Shown here in pieces: positions 34,482-42,114 of a stretch of 62,168 bases of DNA (position 1 is the first letter of the stretch; every line of letters starts with the position of its first letter). The DNA comes from UMGS1781 sp964389545 (GTDB lineage Bacteria > Bacillota > Clostridia > TANB77 > CAG-508), in assembly GCA_964389545.1 (NCBI GenBank), contig CAYMDN010000003.1:1-62168 (forward strand), written 5' to 3'. The position numbers and the translations under genes were made by a program. The notes under the pieces are model-generated. The model did no database searches. It saw nothing but the letters and a program-made list of their open reading frames with translations, and had not been told where the DNA came from.

Positions 34482-35674
34482 GACCAACTGCAATAACGGT
34501 AAGTGAATTAAATAAATACATAAAAAATAAAGTAGATGAGGATGAATATCTAAATAATGTATATATAAAGGGAGAAATATCTAACTTTAAACATCATTAT
34601 TCAGGACATATGTATTTTACGTTAAAAGATGATAAATCTTTAATAAAATGCGTTATGTTTAAATCAGCAACATCTACTTTAACTTTTGTACCCAAAGATG
34701 GAATGAATGTGTTGATATTAGGAACAGTTTCAATATATGAAGCGGGTGGAGTATATCAAATATATTGCAAAGCAATGCAAGAAGATGGAATAGGAGATTT
34801 ATATAGAGCATTTGAGGAACTAAAAGTAAAGTTAGAAAAAGAAGGATTGTTTGACGAAGACCATAAGAAAAAGATACCGTTTATGCCAGAGACAATAGGA
34901 GTTTTAACATCTCAAACAGGAGCAGTAATACGAGATATTATAAATGTTTCCACAAGAAGAAATCCAAATGTGCATATAAAACTATATCCAATACCAGTGC
35001 AAGGAAAAGGAGCAGAGGTTAAAATTGTAGAGGCAATCGAAATAATGAATAGACACAAATTGTCAGATGTAATTATTCTTGCAAGAGGTGGTGGATCACT
35101 AGAAGATTTATGGCCATTTAACGAAGAAATCGTTGCAAGAGCTATATACGATTCTGAAATACCAATAATATCTGCAGTAGGACACGAAACTGACTTTACA
35201 ATAGCAGATTTTGTTGCAGACTTAAGAGCACCAACACCTTCAGCAGGAGCAGAATTAGCTCAGGCAGATGTTCAAGATGTAAAAAAGAAAATAGAAACAT
35301 ATAAAGATAGATGTAAAAATTCGCTTAGGAAAAAAGTTGAATTTATGAGACTAAGATATGAAAAAATATTAGCATCAAAGGTATTTAAAGAGCCAACACA
35401 GAAAATAAATGAATACTATATGAATGTTGATATGAAAGTAAAAAAATTAGAAATGCTTATTCAAAATAAAACAAAAGAATCAAAACTAAAAGCAGTAAAT
35501 ATAATTGCAAAATTAGATACTTTAAGCCCACTAAAGACTTTGACAAGAGGCTATGCAATAGCTGAGAGTGAGGGCAAAGTTTTAAAAAGTGTAAAACAAG
35601 TAAAAGAAAAAGATAAGATAAGTATAAAAATGACAGATGGTAATATAAAAGCTACAGTAGATGAGATAAAATAA
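34478..35674 (+). CDS. xseA: Exodeoxyribonuclease VII large subunit
   Basis: A 398-aa subunit with an N-terminal OB-fold (about 1-100; VYIKGEISNFKHHYSGHMYF), the catalytic domain (IGVLTSQTGAVIRDI, ARGGGSLEDLWPFNEE, SAVGHETDFTIADFVADLRA PTPS) and a coiled-coil C-terminus. With XseB it degrades single-stranded DNA. xseB lies one gene downstream, separated by a lipoprotein-like gene. Confidence 0.96.
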   Translation: MRPTAITVSELNKYIKNKVDEDEYLNNVYIKGEISNFKHHYSGHMYFTLKDDKSLIKCVMFKSATSTLTFVPKDGMNVLILGTVSIYEAGGVYQIYCKAMQEDGIGDLYRAFEELKVKLEKEGLFDEDHKKKIPFMPETIGVLTSQTGAVIRDIINVSTRRNPNVHIKLYPIPVQGKGAEVKIVEAIEIMNRHKLSDVIILARGGGSLEDLWPFNEEIVARAIYDSEIPIISAVGHETDFTIADFVADLRAPTPSAGAELAQADVQDVKKKIETYKDRCKNSLRKKVEFMRLRYEKILASKVFKEPTQKINEYYMNVDMKVKKLEMLIQNKTKESKLKAVNIIAKLDTLSPLKTLTRGYAIAESEGKVLKSVKQVKEKDKISIKMTDGNIKATVDEIK

Positions 35675-35689
35675 AAGGAGTGAAGGTAT

Positions 35690-36124
35690 ATGAAAAAAGT
35701 AATAATAGGTGTAATTGTTGTTGTATTGGTAATAATTGCAGGAGTTGTAATAGCACTAAATGTTGGAAAAGATAAAGATAAAGAAACAGAAGAAACAAGT
35801 GCAAAGCCAGAAAACCATACAATAGCAAATACAACAAACACAAATGTAGAGAATAACATAGCAGAAAACAATGCAGTAGAAAATAATACAGCAGAAGAAA
35901 ATAACACGGAAAATAATGAAATAGAAGAAAGTGGACTAATAGACGAGAAAAGAGCCATAGAAATAGTAAAAAAAGAATGGGGAAATACAAACGGATATGA
36001 ATTTGTAATAGATTACCAAAATAGCGATGGTGAATATGTAATTGCTGTAAGAGACTCAAATACAACAAGAGTAATAGAATGGTATGTTGTAAACGCAGAA
36101 ACTGGAAAATGCTCTATAATGTAA
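35690..36124 (+). CDS. Hypothetical PepSY-like exported protein
   Basis: A 144-aa protein with an N-terminal hydrophobic helix (about 4-25), an Asn/Glu/Thr-rich low-complexity linker (30-83) and a C-terminal PepSY-like domain (DEKRAIEIVKKEWG, VIAVRDSNTTRVIEWYVVNA). Probably membrane-anchored facing outside. It is inserted between xseA and xseB, which are otherwise usually adjacent. Confidence 0.65.
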   Translation: MKKVIIGVIVVVLVIIAGVVIALNVGKDKDKETEETSAKPENHTIANTTNTNVENNIAENNAVENNTAEENNTENNEIEESGLIDEKRAIEIVKKEWGNTNGYEFVIDYQNSDGEYVIAVRDSNTTRVIEWYVVNAETGKCSIM

Positions 36125-36150
36125 AAATAAATACAAGAAAGGAAGAAACT

Positions 36151-36369
36151 ATGAGTAAAGCAAATAATTTTGAAGAAAATATAAAAAATTTAGAAAATAT
36201 CGTAGAAGAGCTAGAAAAAGGAGATTTAAACTTAGAAGATTCAATAAAAAAATTTGAAGAAGGAATGGCATTATCAAAAAAATGTAACGAAATATTAGAA
36301 AATGCAGAGAAAAAAATTACAGTTCTTATAAAAAAAGATGATGACACAATCACAGAAGAATCAATGTAA
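36151..36369 (+). CDS. xseB: Exodeoxyribonuclease VII small subunit
   Basis: A 72-aa helical hairpin protein, NFEENIKNLENIVEELEKGD then SIKKFEEGMALSKKCNEIL, both XseB signatures. ATG at 36151 follows AAAGGAAG; the longer open frame upstream overlaps the previous gene and lacks similarity. Forms the nuclease with XseA. Confidence 0.94.
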   Translation: MSKANNFEENIKNLENIVEELEKGDLNLEDSIKKFEEGMALSKKCNEILENAEKKITVLIKKDDDTITEESM

Positions 36370-36386
36370 TAAGATAAATTACGAAT

Positions 36387-36427
36387 AAAAACCACCTATT
36401 TGTTAATAATACAAAAAGGTGGTTTTT
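36387..36427 (+). terminator. Terminator overlapping the sleB ribosome binding site
   Basis: AAAAACCACCT (36387-36397) pairs perfectly with AGGTGGTTTTT (36417-36427). The right arm contains AAGGTGG, the only good Shine-Dalgarno for the ATG at 36429, so the terminator hairpin would also hide the start. Confidence 0.8.
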
Positions 36428-36428
36428 T

Positions 36429-37106
36429 ATGAAAAAAAAGAAAATAATCAGTATTATAGCATTAATAACTTTAATGACAGCAATAATAGGATATGTAGTG
36501 TTTTTTAGGGATGGAAGTTATGCCTTATCAAAATATGGTTCCAGAGGTGATGAAGTAAAACAGATACAAACTAAGCTTAAAAGATGGGGTTACTATAATG
36601 GCTCAATAGATGGAATTTATGGTACACAAACGCAAAAAGCAGTAAAATATTTTCAGTCTAAAAATGGTCTACAAGCAGATGGAATTGCAGGAGAAAAGAC
36701 TTTAGCAGCAATGGGAATAAAGAGTAGCTCAGGAAATACAAGCGGAAGTGCTTCGAATTCAGATGTAAATTTACTTGCAAGATTAATATATGGAGAAGCA
36801 AGAGGGGAAAGCTATACAGGACAAGTTGCAGTTGGAGCAGTAGTATTAAATAGAGTAAAACATAGTTCTTTTCCCAATACAGTCTCTGGAGTAATATATC
36901 AAAGAGGAGCATTTGATGCAGTATCAGATGGTCAAATAAATTTATCACCAGATCAAACAGCTATATCAGCTGCTAGAGATGCAATAAATGGATGGGATCC
37001 ATCTTATGGAGCAATTTATTATTTTAATCCAAATACAGCTACAAATGGATGGATTTGGTCAAGACCACTAACAGTTGTAATTGGTAAACATCGTTTCTGT
37101 AAATAA
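36429..37106 (+). CDS. sleB: SleB-type spore cortex-lytic / cell wall hydrolase
   Basis: A 225-aa protein with a signal-anchor (about 5-26), a peptidoglycan-binding domain (33-92; GSRGDEVKQIQTKLKRWGYY, DGIYGTQTQKAVKYFQ) and a Hydrolase_2 domain (about 112-225; LLARLIYGEARGE with the catalytic Glu, AFDAVSDG, YYFNPNTA, IGKHRFCK). This is the layout of SleB, which degrades spore cortex during germination. Related vegetative hydrolases look similar, so the role is likely but not certain. Confidence 0.88.
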   Translation: MKKKKIISIIALITLMTAIIGYVVFFRDGSYALSKYGSRGDEVKQIQTKLKRWGYYNGSIDGIYGTQTQKAVKYFQSKNGLQADGIAGEKTLAAMGIKSSSGNTSGSASNSDVNLLARLIYGEARGESYTGQVAVGAVVLNRVKHSSFPNTVSGVIYQRGAFDAVSDGQINLSPDQTAISAARDAINGWDPSYGAIYYFNPNTATNGWIWSRPLTVVIGKHRFCK

Positions 37107-37121
37107 ATTAAAATAAAAAAC

Positions 37122-37150
37122 TTGTATAAAAAAGCATAATATGATAAAAT
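37122..37150 (+). promoter_or_regulatory. SigA-type promoter of rlmN
   Basis: TTGTAT (37122-37127), 17-bp spacer, TAAAAT (37145-37150), about 32 bp before the start. Confidence 0.55.
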
Positions 37151-37181
37151 ATAGGCTGAAAAATTGAATAGAAGGAAAAAT

Positions 37182-38213
37182 ATGTTAAAAGAAAATATAA
37201 AGAATTACGACTTAGATGACCTTAAAACAAAAATAGAAGAATTAGGCGAAAAGAAATATAGAGCAGAACAAATATTTAATTGGATATATAAAGAACATGC
37301 AACATCATTTGATGATATGACCAATCTATCAGTTGAATTAAGAAACAAACTTAAAGAAAACTTCGACATGCATAATTTTAATATAATAACAAAGCAAGAA
37401 TCTAAGGATGGAACAAAAAAATATCTATTCGATGTTTTGGATAACAACGCAATAGAATCAGTCTTAATGCAATATAAATATGGTAAAACAATATGCGTAT
37501 CAACACAAATAGGATGTAAGATGGGATGCAAATTTTGTGCTTCAACAGGTGTAAAATTTGCACGTAACCTAGAACCAGGAGAAATTGTAGAACAATTATT
37601 AGCAATAGAGAGAGATGAAAATATTAAAATATCAAATTTAGTATTTATGGGAATAGGAGAACCACTAGATAATTACGATAATGTAATGAAAGCAATCCAA
37701 ATACTAAATAATCAAAAAGGAATTAATATGGGAGCAAGACACATAAGTATATCAACAAGTGGACTTGTCCCAAAGATATACGAACTAGCAGACAGAAATA
37801 TGCAATGCACATTGTCTATTTCTTTGCATAGTGCCACAGATGAAAAAAGAAGCCAAATGATGCCAGTTAACAACAGATATAACATAGCAGAATTAATCAA
37901 GGCTTGTAAATATTACATAAGCAAAACAAATAGAAGAATTTCATTTGAGTACGCATTAGCAAAGGATAACAATGATAATTTAGATGATGCTGAGAGTCTG
38001 GTTAAATTATTAAAGGGAATGCTATGCCATGTTAATTTGATACCAATTAATAAAATTGAAAATGGGCAATATGCTAAAAGTACAAATGAAAATATTATAA
38101 AATTTAGAGACTACCTTAATTCAAAAGGAATTGTCGCAACAATTAGAAGAGAATTAGGGTCAGATATAGATGCAGCATGTGGACAGTTAAGAAAAAAAGA
38201 GGTGAGTAAATGA
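37182..38213 (+). CDS. rlmN: 23S rRNA/tRNA adenine C2-methyltransferase RlmN
   Basis: A 343-aa radical SAM enzyme methylating A2503 of 23S rRNA. The cluster motif is CKMGCKFCASTG, and the C-terminal methyl-carrying Cys is in DAACGQLR. SNLVFMGIGEPLDNYDNV is a family signature. ATG at 37182 follows AGAAGGA; TTG at 37164 is in frame upstream. Its stop overlaps the stp start (ATGA), the classic rlmN-prpC-prkC order. Confidence 0.96.
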   Translation: MLKENIKNYDLDDLKTKIEELGEKKYRAEQIFNWIYKEHATSFDDMTNLSVELRNKLKENFDMHNFNIITKQESKDGTKKYLFDVLDNNAIESVLMQYKYGKTICVSTQIGCKMGCKFCASTGVKFARNLEPGEIVEQLLAIERDENIKISNLVFMGIGEPLDNYDNVMKAIQILNNQKGINMGARHISISTSGLVPKIYELADRNMQCTLSISLHSATDEKRSQMMPVNNRYNIAELIKACKYYISKTNRRISFEYALAKDNNDNLDDAESLVKLLKGMLCHVNLIPINKIENGQYAKSTNENIIKFRDYLNSKGIVATIRRELGSDIDAACGQLRKKEVSK

Positions 38214-38941
38214 TAGTACATGCAAAAACAGATATAGGTATGCAACGAAAAATGAACCAAGATGCATACTGTATTTCTCAAGATAATGAAGAATACGTTT
38301 TATGTGTTCTGGCAGACGGAATGGGAGGATATACTGGAGGAGAAATAGCAAGTAACTTGGCGGCAATGAGTGTGGATAGATACATAAAAGAAAATTTCGA
38401 TAAAAACAAAGAATATAATAAAGAAGAATTGCAAGAGCTAATAGAAAGATCTATCGAATATGCTAACAAAATTGTATATGAGAAATCTAGAAAAGATGAA
38501 GAATTAGAACAAATGGGTACTACATTGGAGATTTGTTTAATATATAATAATAGAGTGTTTATTGGACATATTGGAGACAGTAGAATTTATAGAATTAGAC
38601 AAGACATAATGAGAAAGATAACAACAGATCACAGTTATGTTCAAAATTTAGTAAAAGAAGGAAAAATAACAAAAGAAGAAGCAGTAAATCATCCTAAAAA
38701 GAATATGTTAATGAAAGCATTAGGATGTGAATTAGAAGTAGAACCAGATGTAACAGTTAAAAATTTCCAAAAAGATGATATCATACTTATATGTTCAGAT
38801 GGACTTACAAATATGGTTGATGAAAAAGAAATTTATAACATTATAAGAAAAGATTTTGATAACGCAGCAAATAATTTAATAAATAAAGCAAATGAGCTTG
38901 GCGGAAGAGATAATATTACAGTTATTTTAATCAAAAATTAA
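38210..38941 (+). CDS. stp: PP2C-type Ser/Thr phosphatase (Stp/PrpC)
   Basis: A 243-aa metal-dependent phosphatase that reverses PrkC phosphorylation. Motifs: GMQRKMNQDAY, LADGMGGYTGGE, GHIGDSRIYRI, CSDGLTNMV and GGRDNITVIL with the metal-binding aspartates. It is coupled to rlmN and followed after 16 bp by prkC. Confidence 0.95.
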   Translation: MIVHAKTDIGMQRKMNQDAYCISQDNEEYVLCVLADGMGGYTGGEIASNLAAMSVDRYIKENFDKNKEYNKEELQELIERSIEYANKIVYEKSRKDEELEQMGTTLEICLIYNNRVFIGHIGDSRIYRIRQDIMRKITTDHSYVQNLVKEGKITKEEAVNHPKKNMLMKALGCELEVEPDVTVKNFQKDDIILICSDGLTNMVDEKEIYNIIRKDFDNAANNLINKANELGGRDNITVILIKN

Positions 38942-38957
38942 TTGGAGGGAAATAACG

Positions 38958-41021
38958 ATGAATTTAGTAGGAAAGTTACTAGGAAACAGATATGAAATAT
39001 TGGAGAAAATAGGAAGCGGCGGAATGGCAACAGTGTACAAAGCAAGATGTTTAGTTTTAAAAAGATATGTAGCAGTAAAAGTATTAAGAGAAGAATACAC
39101 AACCGATAATGAATTCATAAAAAGATTCAATACAGAGGCTGAATCAGCAGCAAGTTTAACACATCCTAACATAGTTTCAGTTTATGATGTAGGTCAAGAA
39201 GGAAATCTATATTATATTGTAATGGAATTAATAAAGGGTAAAACTTTAAAAGAAATAATAGTAGAACAAGGAAAACTTGGCTGGAAATGGTCTGTGAAAA
39301 TTGGTTTGCAAATTGCATCAGCATTAGAAACTGCACATAGAAACAATATAGTGCATAGAGATATAAAACCACATAATATAATAATTACAGAGGATGGAAC
39401 TGCAAAAGTTACAGACTTTGGAATAGCAAAAGCAGTATCAAATTCAACAATAACTGCATTTGGAACAACTTTAGGTTCAGTACATTATTTCTCACCAGAA
39501 CATGCAAGAGGAGGATATACAGATGCAAAATCTGACCTTTACTCTTTAGGTGTTGTAATGTATGAGATGATAACAGGAAGAGTACCATTTGATGCAGATA
39601 CACCAGTATCAGTTGCATTAAAACATATGCAAGAAAAACCAATAGAACCTATAAAATTAAATCCAGCTATACCACAAAGCGTAAACGACATTATAATGAA
39701 AGCAATGCAAAAAGACCCAAATATGAGATATGAAACAGCAACAGAAATGATAGCAGATTTAGAATATGCGTTAAGAAATCCAAACGCCTCAATAGATTCA
39801 GACGATGAAAAAGACTTTGACACACAAAAAGTAAGAGTACAGGGAAAATCAAAACACAGTAGAGTAGAAGAAGATGATGATGACGATGATGAAGAGGACG
39901 AAGAAGACTACGAAGAAATGGGATTCTTTGGAAAAATAGGATACTTCTTCTCAGAACATCCAGTTGTAAAATGGATACTAATTGTAATACTTTTAATAGC
40001 AGTGTTTGTTGGAACAATAGCTATTACTATAGGAATTAAAAAAGCAAATGAACCTAAAAAATTAGATATGCCAAACTTAGTAGGATTAACATTAGAAGAA
40101 GCCAAAGAAAAATATGGTGATATAATTGAGATAGAAGTTGAAGACGAAGCTTTTGATCCAGAAGCTCCAGAAGGACAGATAGTAAAACAAAGTCCAGTAT
40201 TCCAAGAAAACTACCAAATAACAGAAGGAGCGAAAATAAAAGTAACTATAAGTAAGGGACAAAATATAGTTCAAGTACCAAAATTTGTTGGATTAACAAA
40301 AGACGAAGCAATGAAACTAGCTAATGAAAAAGAGTTAGTATTAGATATCCAAGAAGATTTTGATGATGAGATTGAAAAGGGAATAGTTATATTACAAAAA
40401 TTACCAGAAGCTGCAGAAGGAACAGAATTAGCAGAAGGAACAGAAATATTAGCAGGAACAAAAATACAAATAAAAGTAAGCTTAGGAATAGAACAAGTAG
40501 TTGTACCAAATCTTGTAGGTATGACAGAAGCTGAAGCAAAAGCTAAAATTACAGAAGCAAAATTAACATTAAAATCAGCAACTAAAAAAACAGATATGAA
40601 AGCAAAATATGGAGAAGTAATAGAACAATCTGTAGCAGCTGATAGTAAAGTAGACAAAAACACAGAAATATCAATATATATAAACGACTACCAAGCGATA
40701 AAAAGTGCAACAGCTATAATCAATGTAGCAAAACTTACAGGATATACACCACACTATAAGAAGGTTGATACAGGAGAAGTTGATGAAGCAGGAAATCCAA
40801 TATATAGAGAAGAACTAGAAACACCAGATAAAGTTAGAGTTATTGTAACAGTAAATGATAAGCAATGGGCATCGGAACTTGTAAGTAAGGCAACAGAAGA
40901 TTTTCAAGTAGGATTCGATGAAACAGATACAGTAAGAATTGTTGTAACGATAGATGGAAGTCAAGCAGCAGTTAGAGACTTAGACTTAAATTCATCAACT
41001 ACAATAACAATAACAAGATAG
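38958..41021 (+). CDS. prkC: PASTA-domain Ser/Thr kinase PrkC/PknB
   Basis: A 687-aa membrane kinase. The kinase domain (1-270) has GSGGMATVYKA, catalytic Lys41, HRDIKPHNI and DFGIAKA. An acidic linker (about 290-330) precedes the membrane helix (about 337-360), then three PASTA domains (about 372-436, 439-515, 517-580) and an extra C-terminal beta-like domain (580-687). PASTA domains sense muropeptides, and in Bacillus PrkC triggers spore germination. The 76-nt repeat follows the stop. Confidence 0.95.
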   Translation: MNLVGKLLGNRYEILEKIGSGGMATVYKARCLVLKRYVAVKVLREEYTTDNEFIKRFNTEAESAASLTHPNIVSVYDVGQEGNLYYIVMELIKGKTLKEIIVEQGKLGWKWSVKIGLQIASALETAHRNNIVHRDIKPHNIIITEDGTAKVTDFGIAKAVSNSTITAFGTTLGSVHYFSPEHARGGYTDAKSDLYSLGVVMYEMITGRVPFDADTPVSVALKHMQEKPIEPIKLNPAIPQSVNDIIMKAMQKDPNMRYETATEMIADLEYALRNPNASIDSDDEKDFDTQKVRVQGKSKHSRVEEDDDDDDEEDEEDYEEMGFFGKIGYFFSEHPVVKWILIVILLIAVFVGTIAITIGIKKANEPKKLDMPNLVGLTLEEAKEKYGDIIEIEVEDEAFDPEAPEGQIVKQSPVFQENYQITEGAKIKVTISKGQNIVQVPKFVGLTKDEAMKLANEKELVLDIQEDFDDEIEKGIVILQKLPEAAEGTELAEGTEILAGTKIQIKVSLGIEQVVVPNLVGMTEAEAKAKITEAKLTLKSATKKTDMKAKYGEVIEQSVAADSKVDKNTEISIYINDYQAIKSATAIINVAKLTGYTPHYKKVDTGEVDEAGNPIYREELETPDKVRVIVTVNDKQWASELVSKATEDFQVGFDETDTVRIVVTIDGSQAAVRDLDLNSSTTITITR

Positions 41022-41055
41022 AATTAAAATATAAAATTATATGAAAATATAGTCC

Positions 41056-41131
41056 GCTCCATCTTGTTGGATTTTGGATTTTTCAAGCTCGACTAAAGTA
41101 CACTTCGAAAAATGCAAAATCCGCGTGGAGC
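41056..41131. repeat. 76-nt interspersed hairpin element, copy B
   Basis: Same length and ends as copy A (29752-29827). The arms around 41070-41085 and 41106-41122 pair with a single mismatch, while the central CAAGCTCGACTAAAG is identical in both. It lies between prkC and ftsY. No open frame and no obvious target-site duplication are visible. Confidence 0.75.
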
Positions 41132-41183
41132 TACTAACATATATTAGCCAAACAGAAAACATATATAATGAAAGGACAATAAC

Positions 41184-42089
41184 ATGGGATTTTTTGACAA
41201 ATTAAAATCAGGCTTAGGTAAAACTAGAAATTCATTCAATGAAAAGATGAATAGTGTGTTTAGCACATTTAGAAAAGTAGATGAAGAATTACTAGAAGAA
41301 TTAGAAGAAATGTTAATAATGTCTGATATAGGTGTAGAGACATCAACCGAGATTATTTCAAAATTAAGAGGCAGAATAAAATTAGAGAACATACAAGATG
41401 AAGAGGGCGTTAAAAATGTTCTAAAAGACGAAATGAAAGCAATCTTAGATAAAGAGGACAAAGGTTTAAAACTTGAAACTACGCCATCTGTAATTCTTGT
41501 TGTAGGAGTAAATGGAGTGGGTAAAACTACTTCTATTGGAAAAATTGCAAATAATCTAAAATCAAAAGGAAAGAAAGTTGTAGTTGCTGCAGCAGATACT
41601 TTTAGAGCAGCAGCAGTTGAACAATTAGAAATATGGGCAAACAGAGCGGGAGTAGATATAGTAAAAAGAGCAGAAGGTTCAGATCCAGCATCTGTTGTAT
41701 TTGATGCTATTCAAATTACTAAAGAGAAAAATGCAGATGTTTTAATATGCGACACAGCAGGGAGATTGCATAATAAGAAATATTTAATGGACGAGCTATT
41801 AAAGATAGGAAAAGTAATAGAAAGAGAATTACCAAATGCTTCGAAAGAAACATTAATGGTAATAGACGCAACTACGGGTCAAAATGCTATACTTCAGGTA
41901 AAAGCATTTAAAGAAACAGTACCACTTACAGGTTTAGTGCTAACAAAGCTAGATGGAACAGCTAAAGGTGGAGTAGTTGTAGGAATTGTAAATGAGAATA
42001 ATATTCCAGTTAAATTTGTTGGAGTTGGTGAGCAAATTGATGATATGGAAATATTTAATTCAGAAGACTTTGTAAGTGCTATAATTTAA
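41184..42089 (+). CDS. ftsY: Signal recognition particle receptor FtsY
   Basis: A 301-aa SRP GTPase directing ribosomes to the membrane. A short NG-type protein without a long acidic A domain: N-domain helices (1-85), then GVNGVGKTTSIGKIA, DTFRAAAVEQLE, CDTAGRLHNK and LTKLDGTAKGG. AAAGGAC precedes the ATG. Neighbours prkC and UPF0182 are unrelated in function. Confidence 0.96.
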   Translation: MGFFDKLKSGLGKTRNSFNEKMNSVFSTFRKVDEELLEELEEMLIMSDIGVETSTEIISKLRGRIKLENIQDEEGVKNVLKDEMKAILDKEDKGLKLETTPSVILVVGVNGVGKTTSIGKIANNLKSKGKKVVVAAADTFRAAAVEQLEIWANRAGVDIVKRAEGSDPASVVFDAIQITKEKNADVLICDTAGRLHNKKYLMDELLKIGKVIERELPNASKETLMVIDATTGQNAILQVKAFKETVPLTGLVLTKLDGTAKGGVVVGIVNENNIPVKFVGVGEQIDDMEIFNSEDFVSAII

Positions 42090-42114
42090 AAACAAGAAAG
42101 GGTAATATAATACA

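Noticed and set aside
39166..40663. Several leftward open frames within prkC
   Set aside because: They mirror the strong codon bias of prkC on the opposite strand and lack ribosome binding sites.
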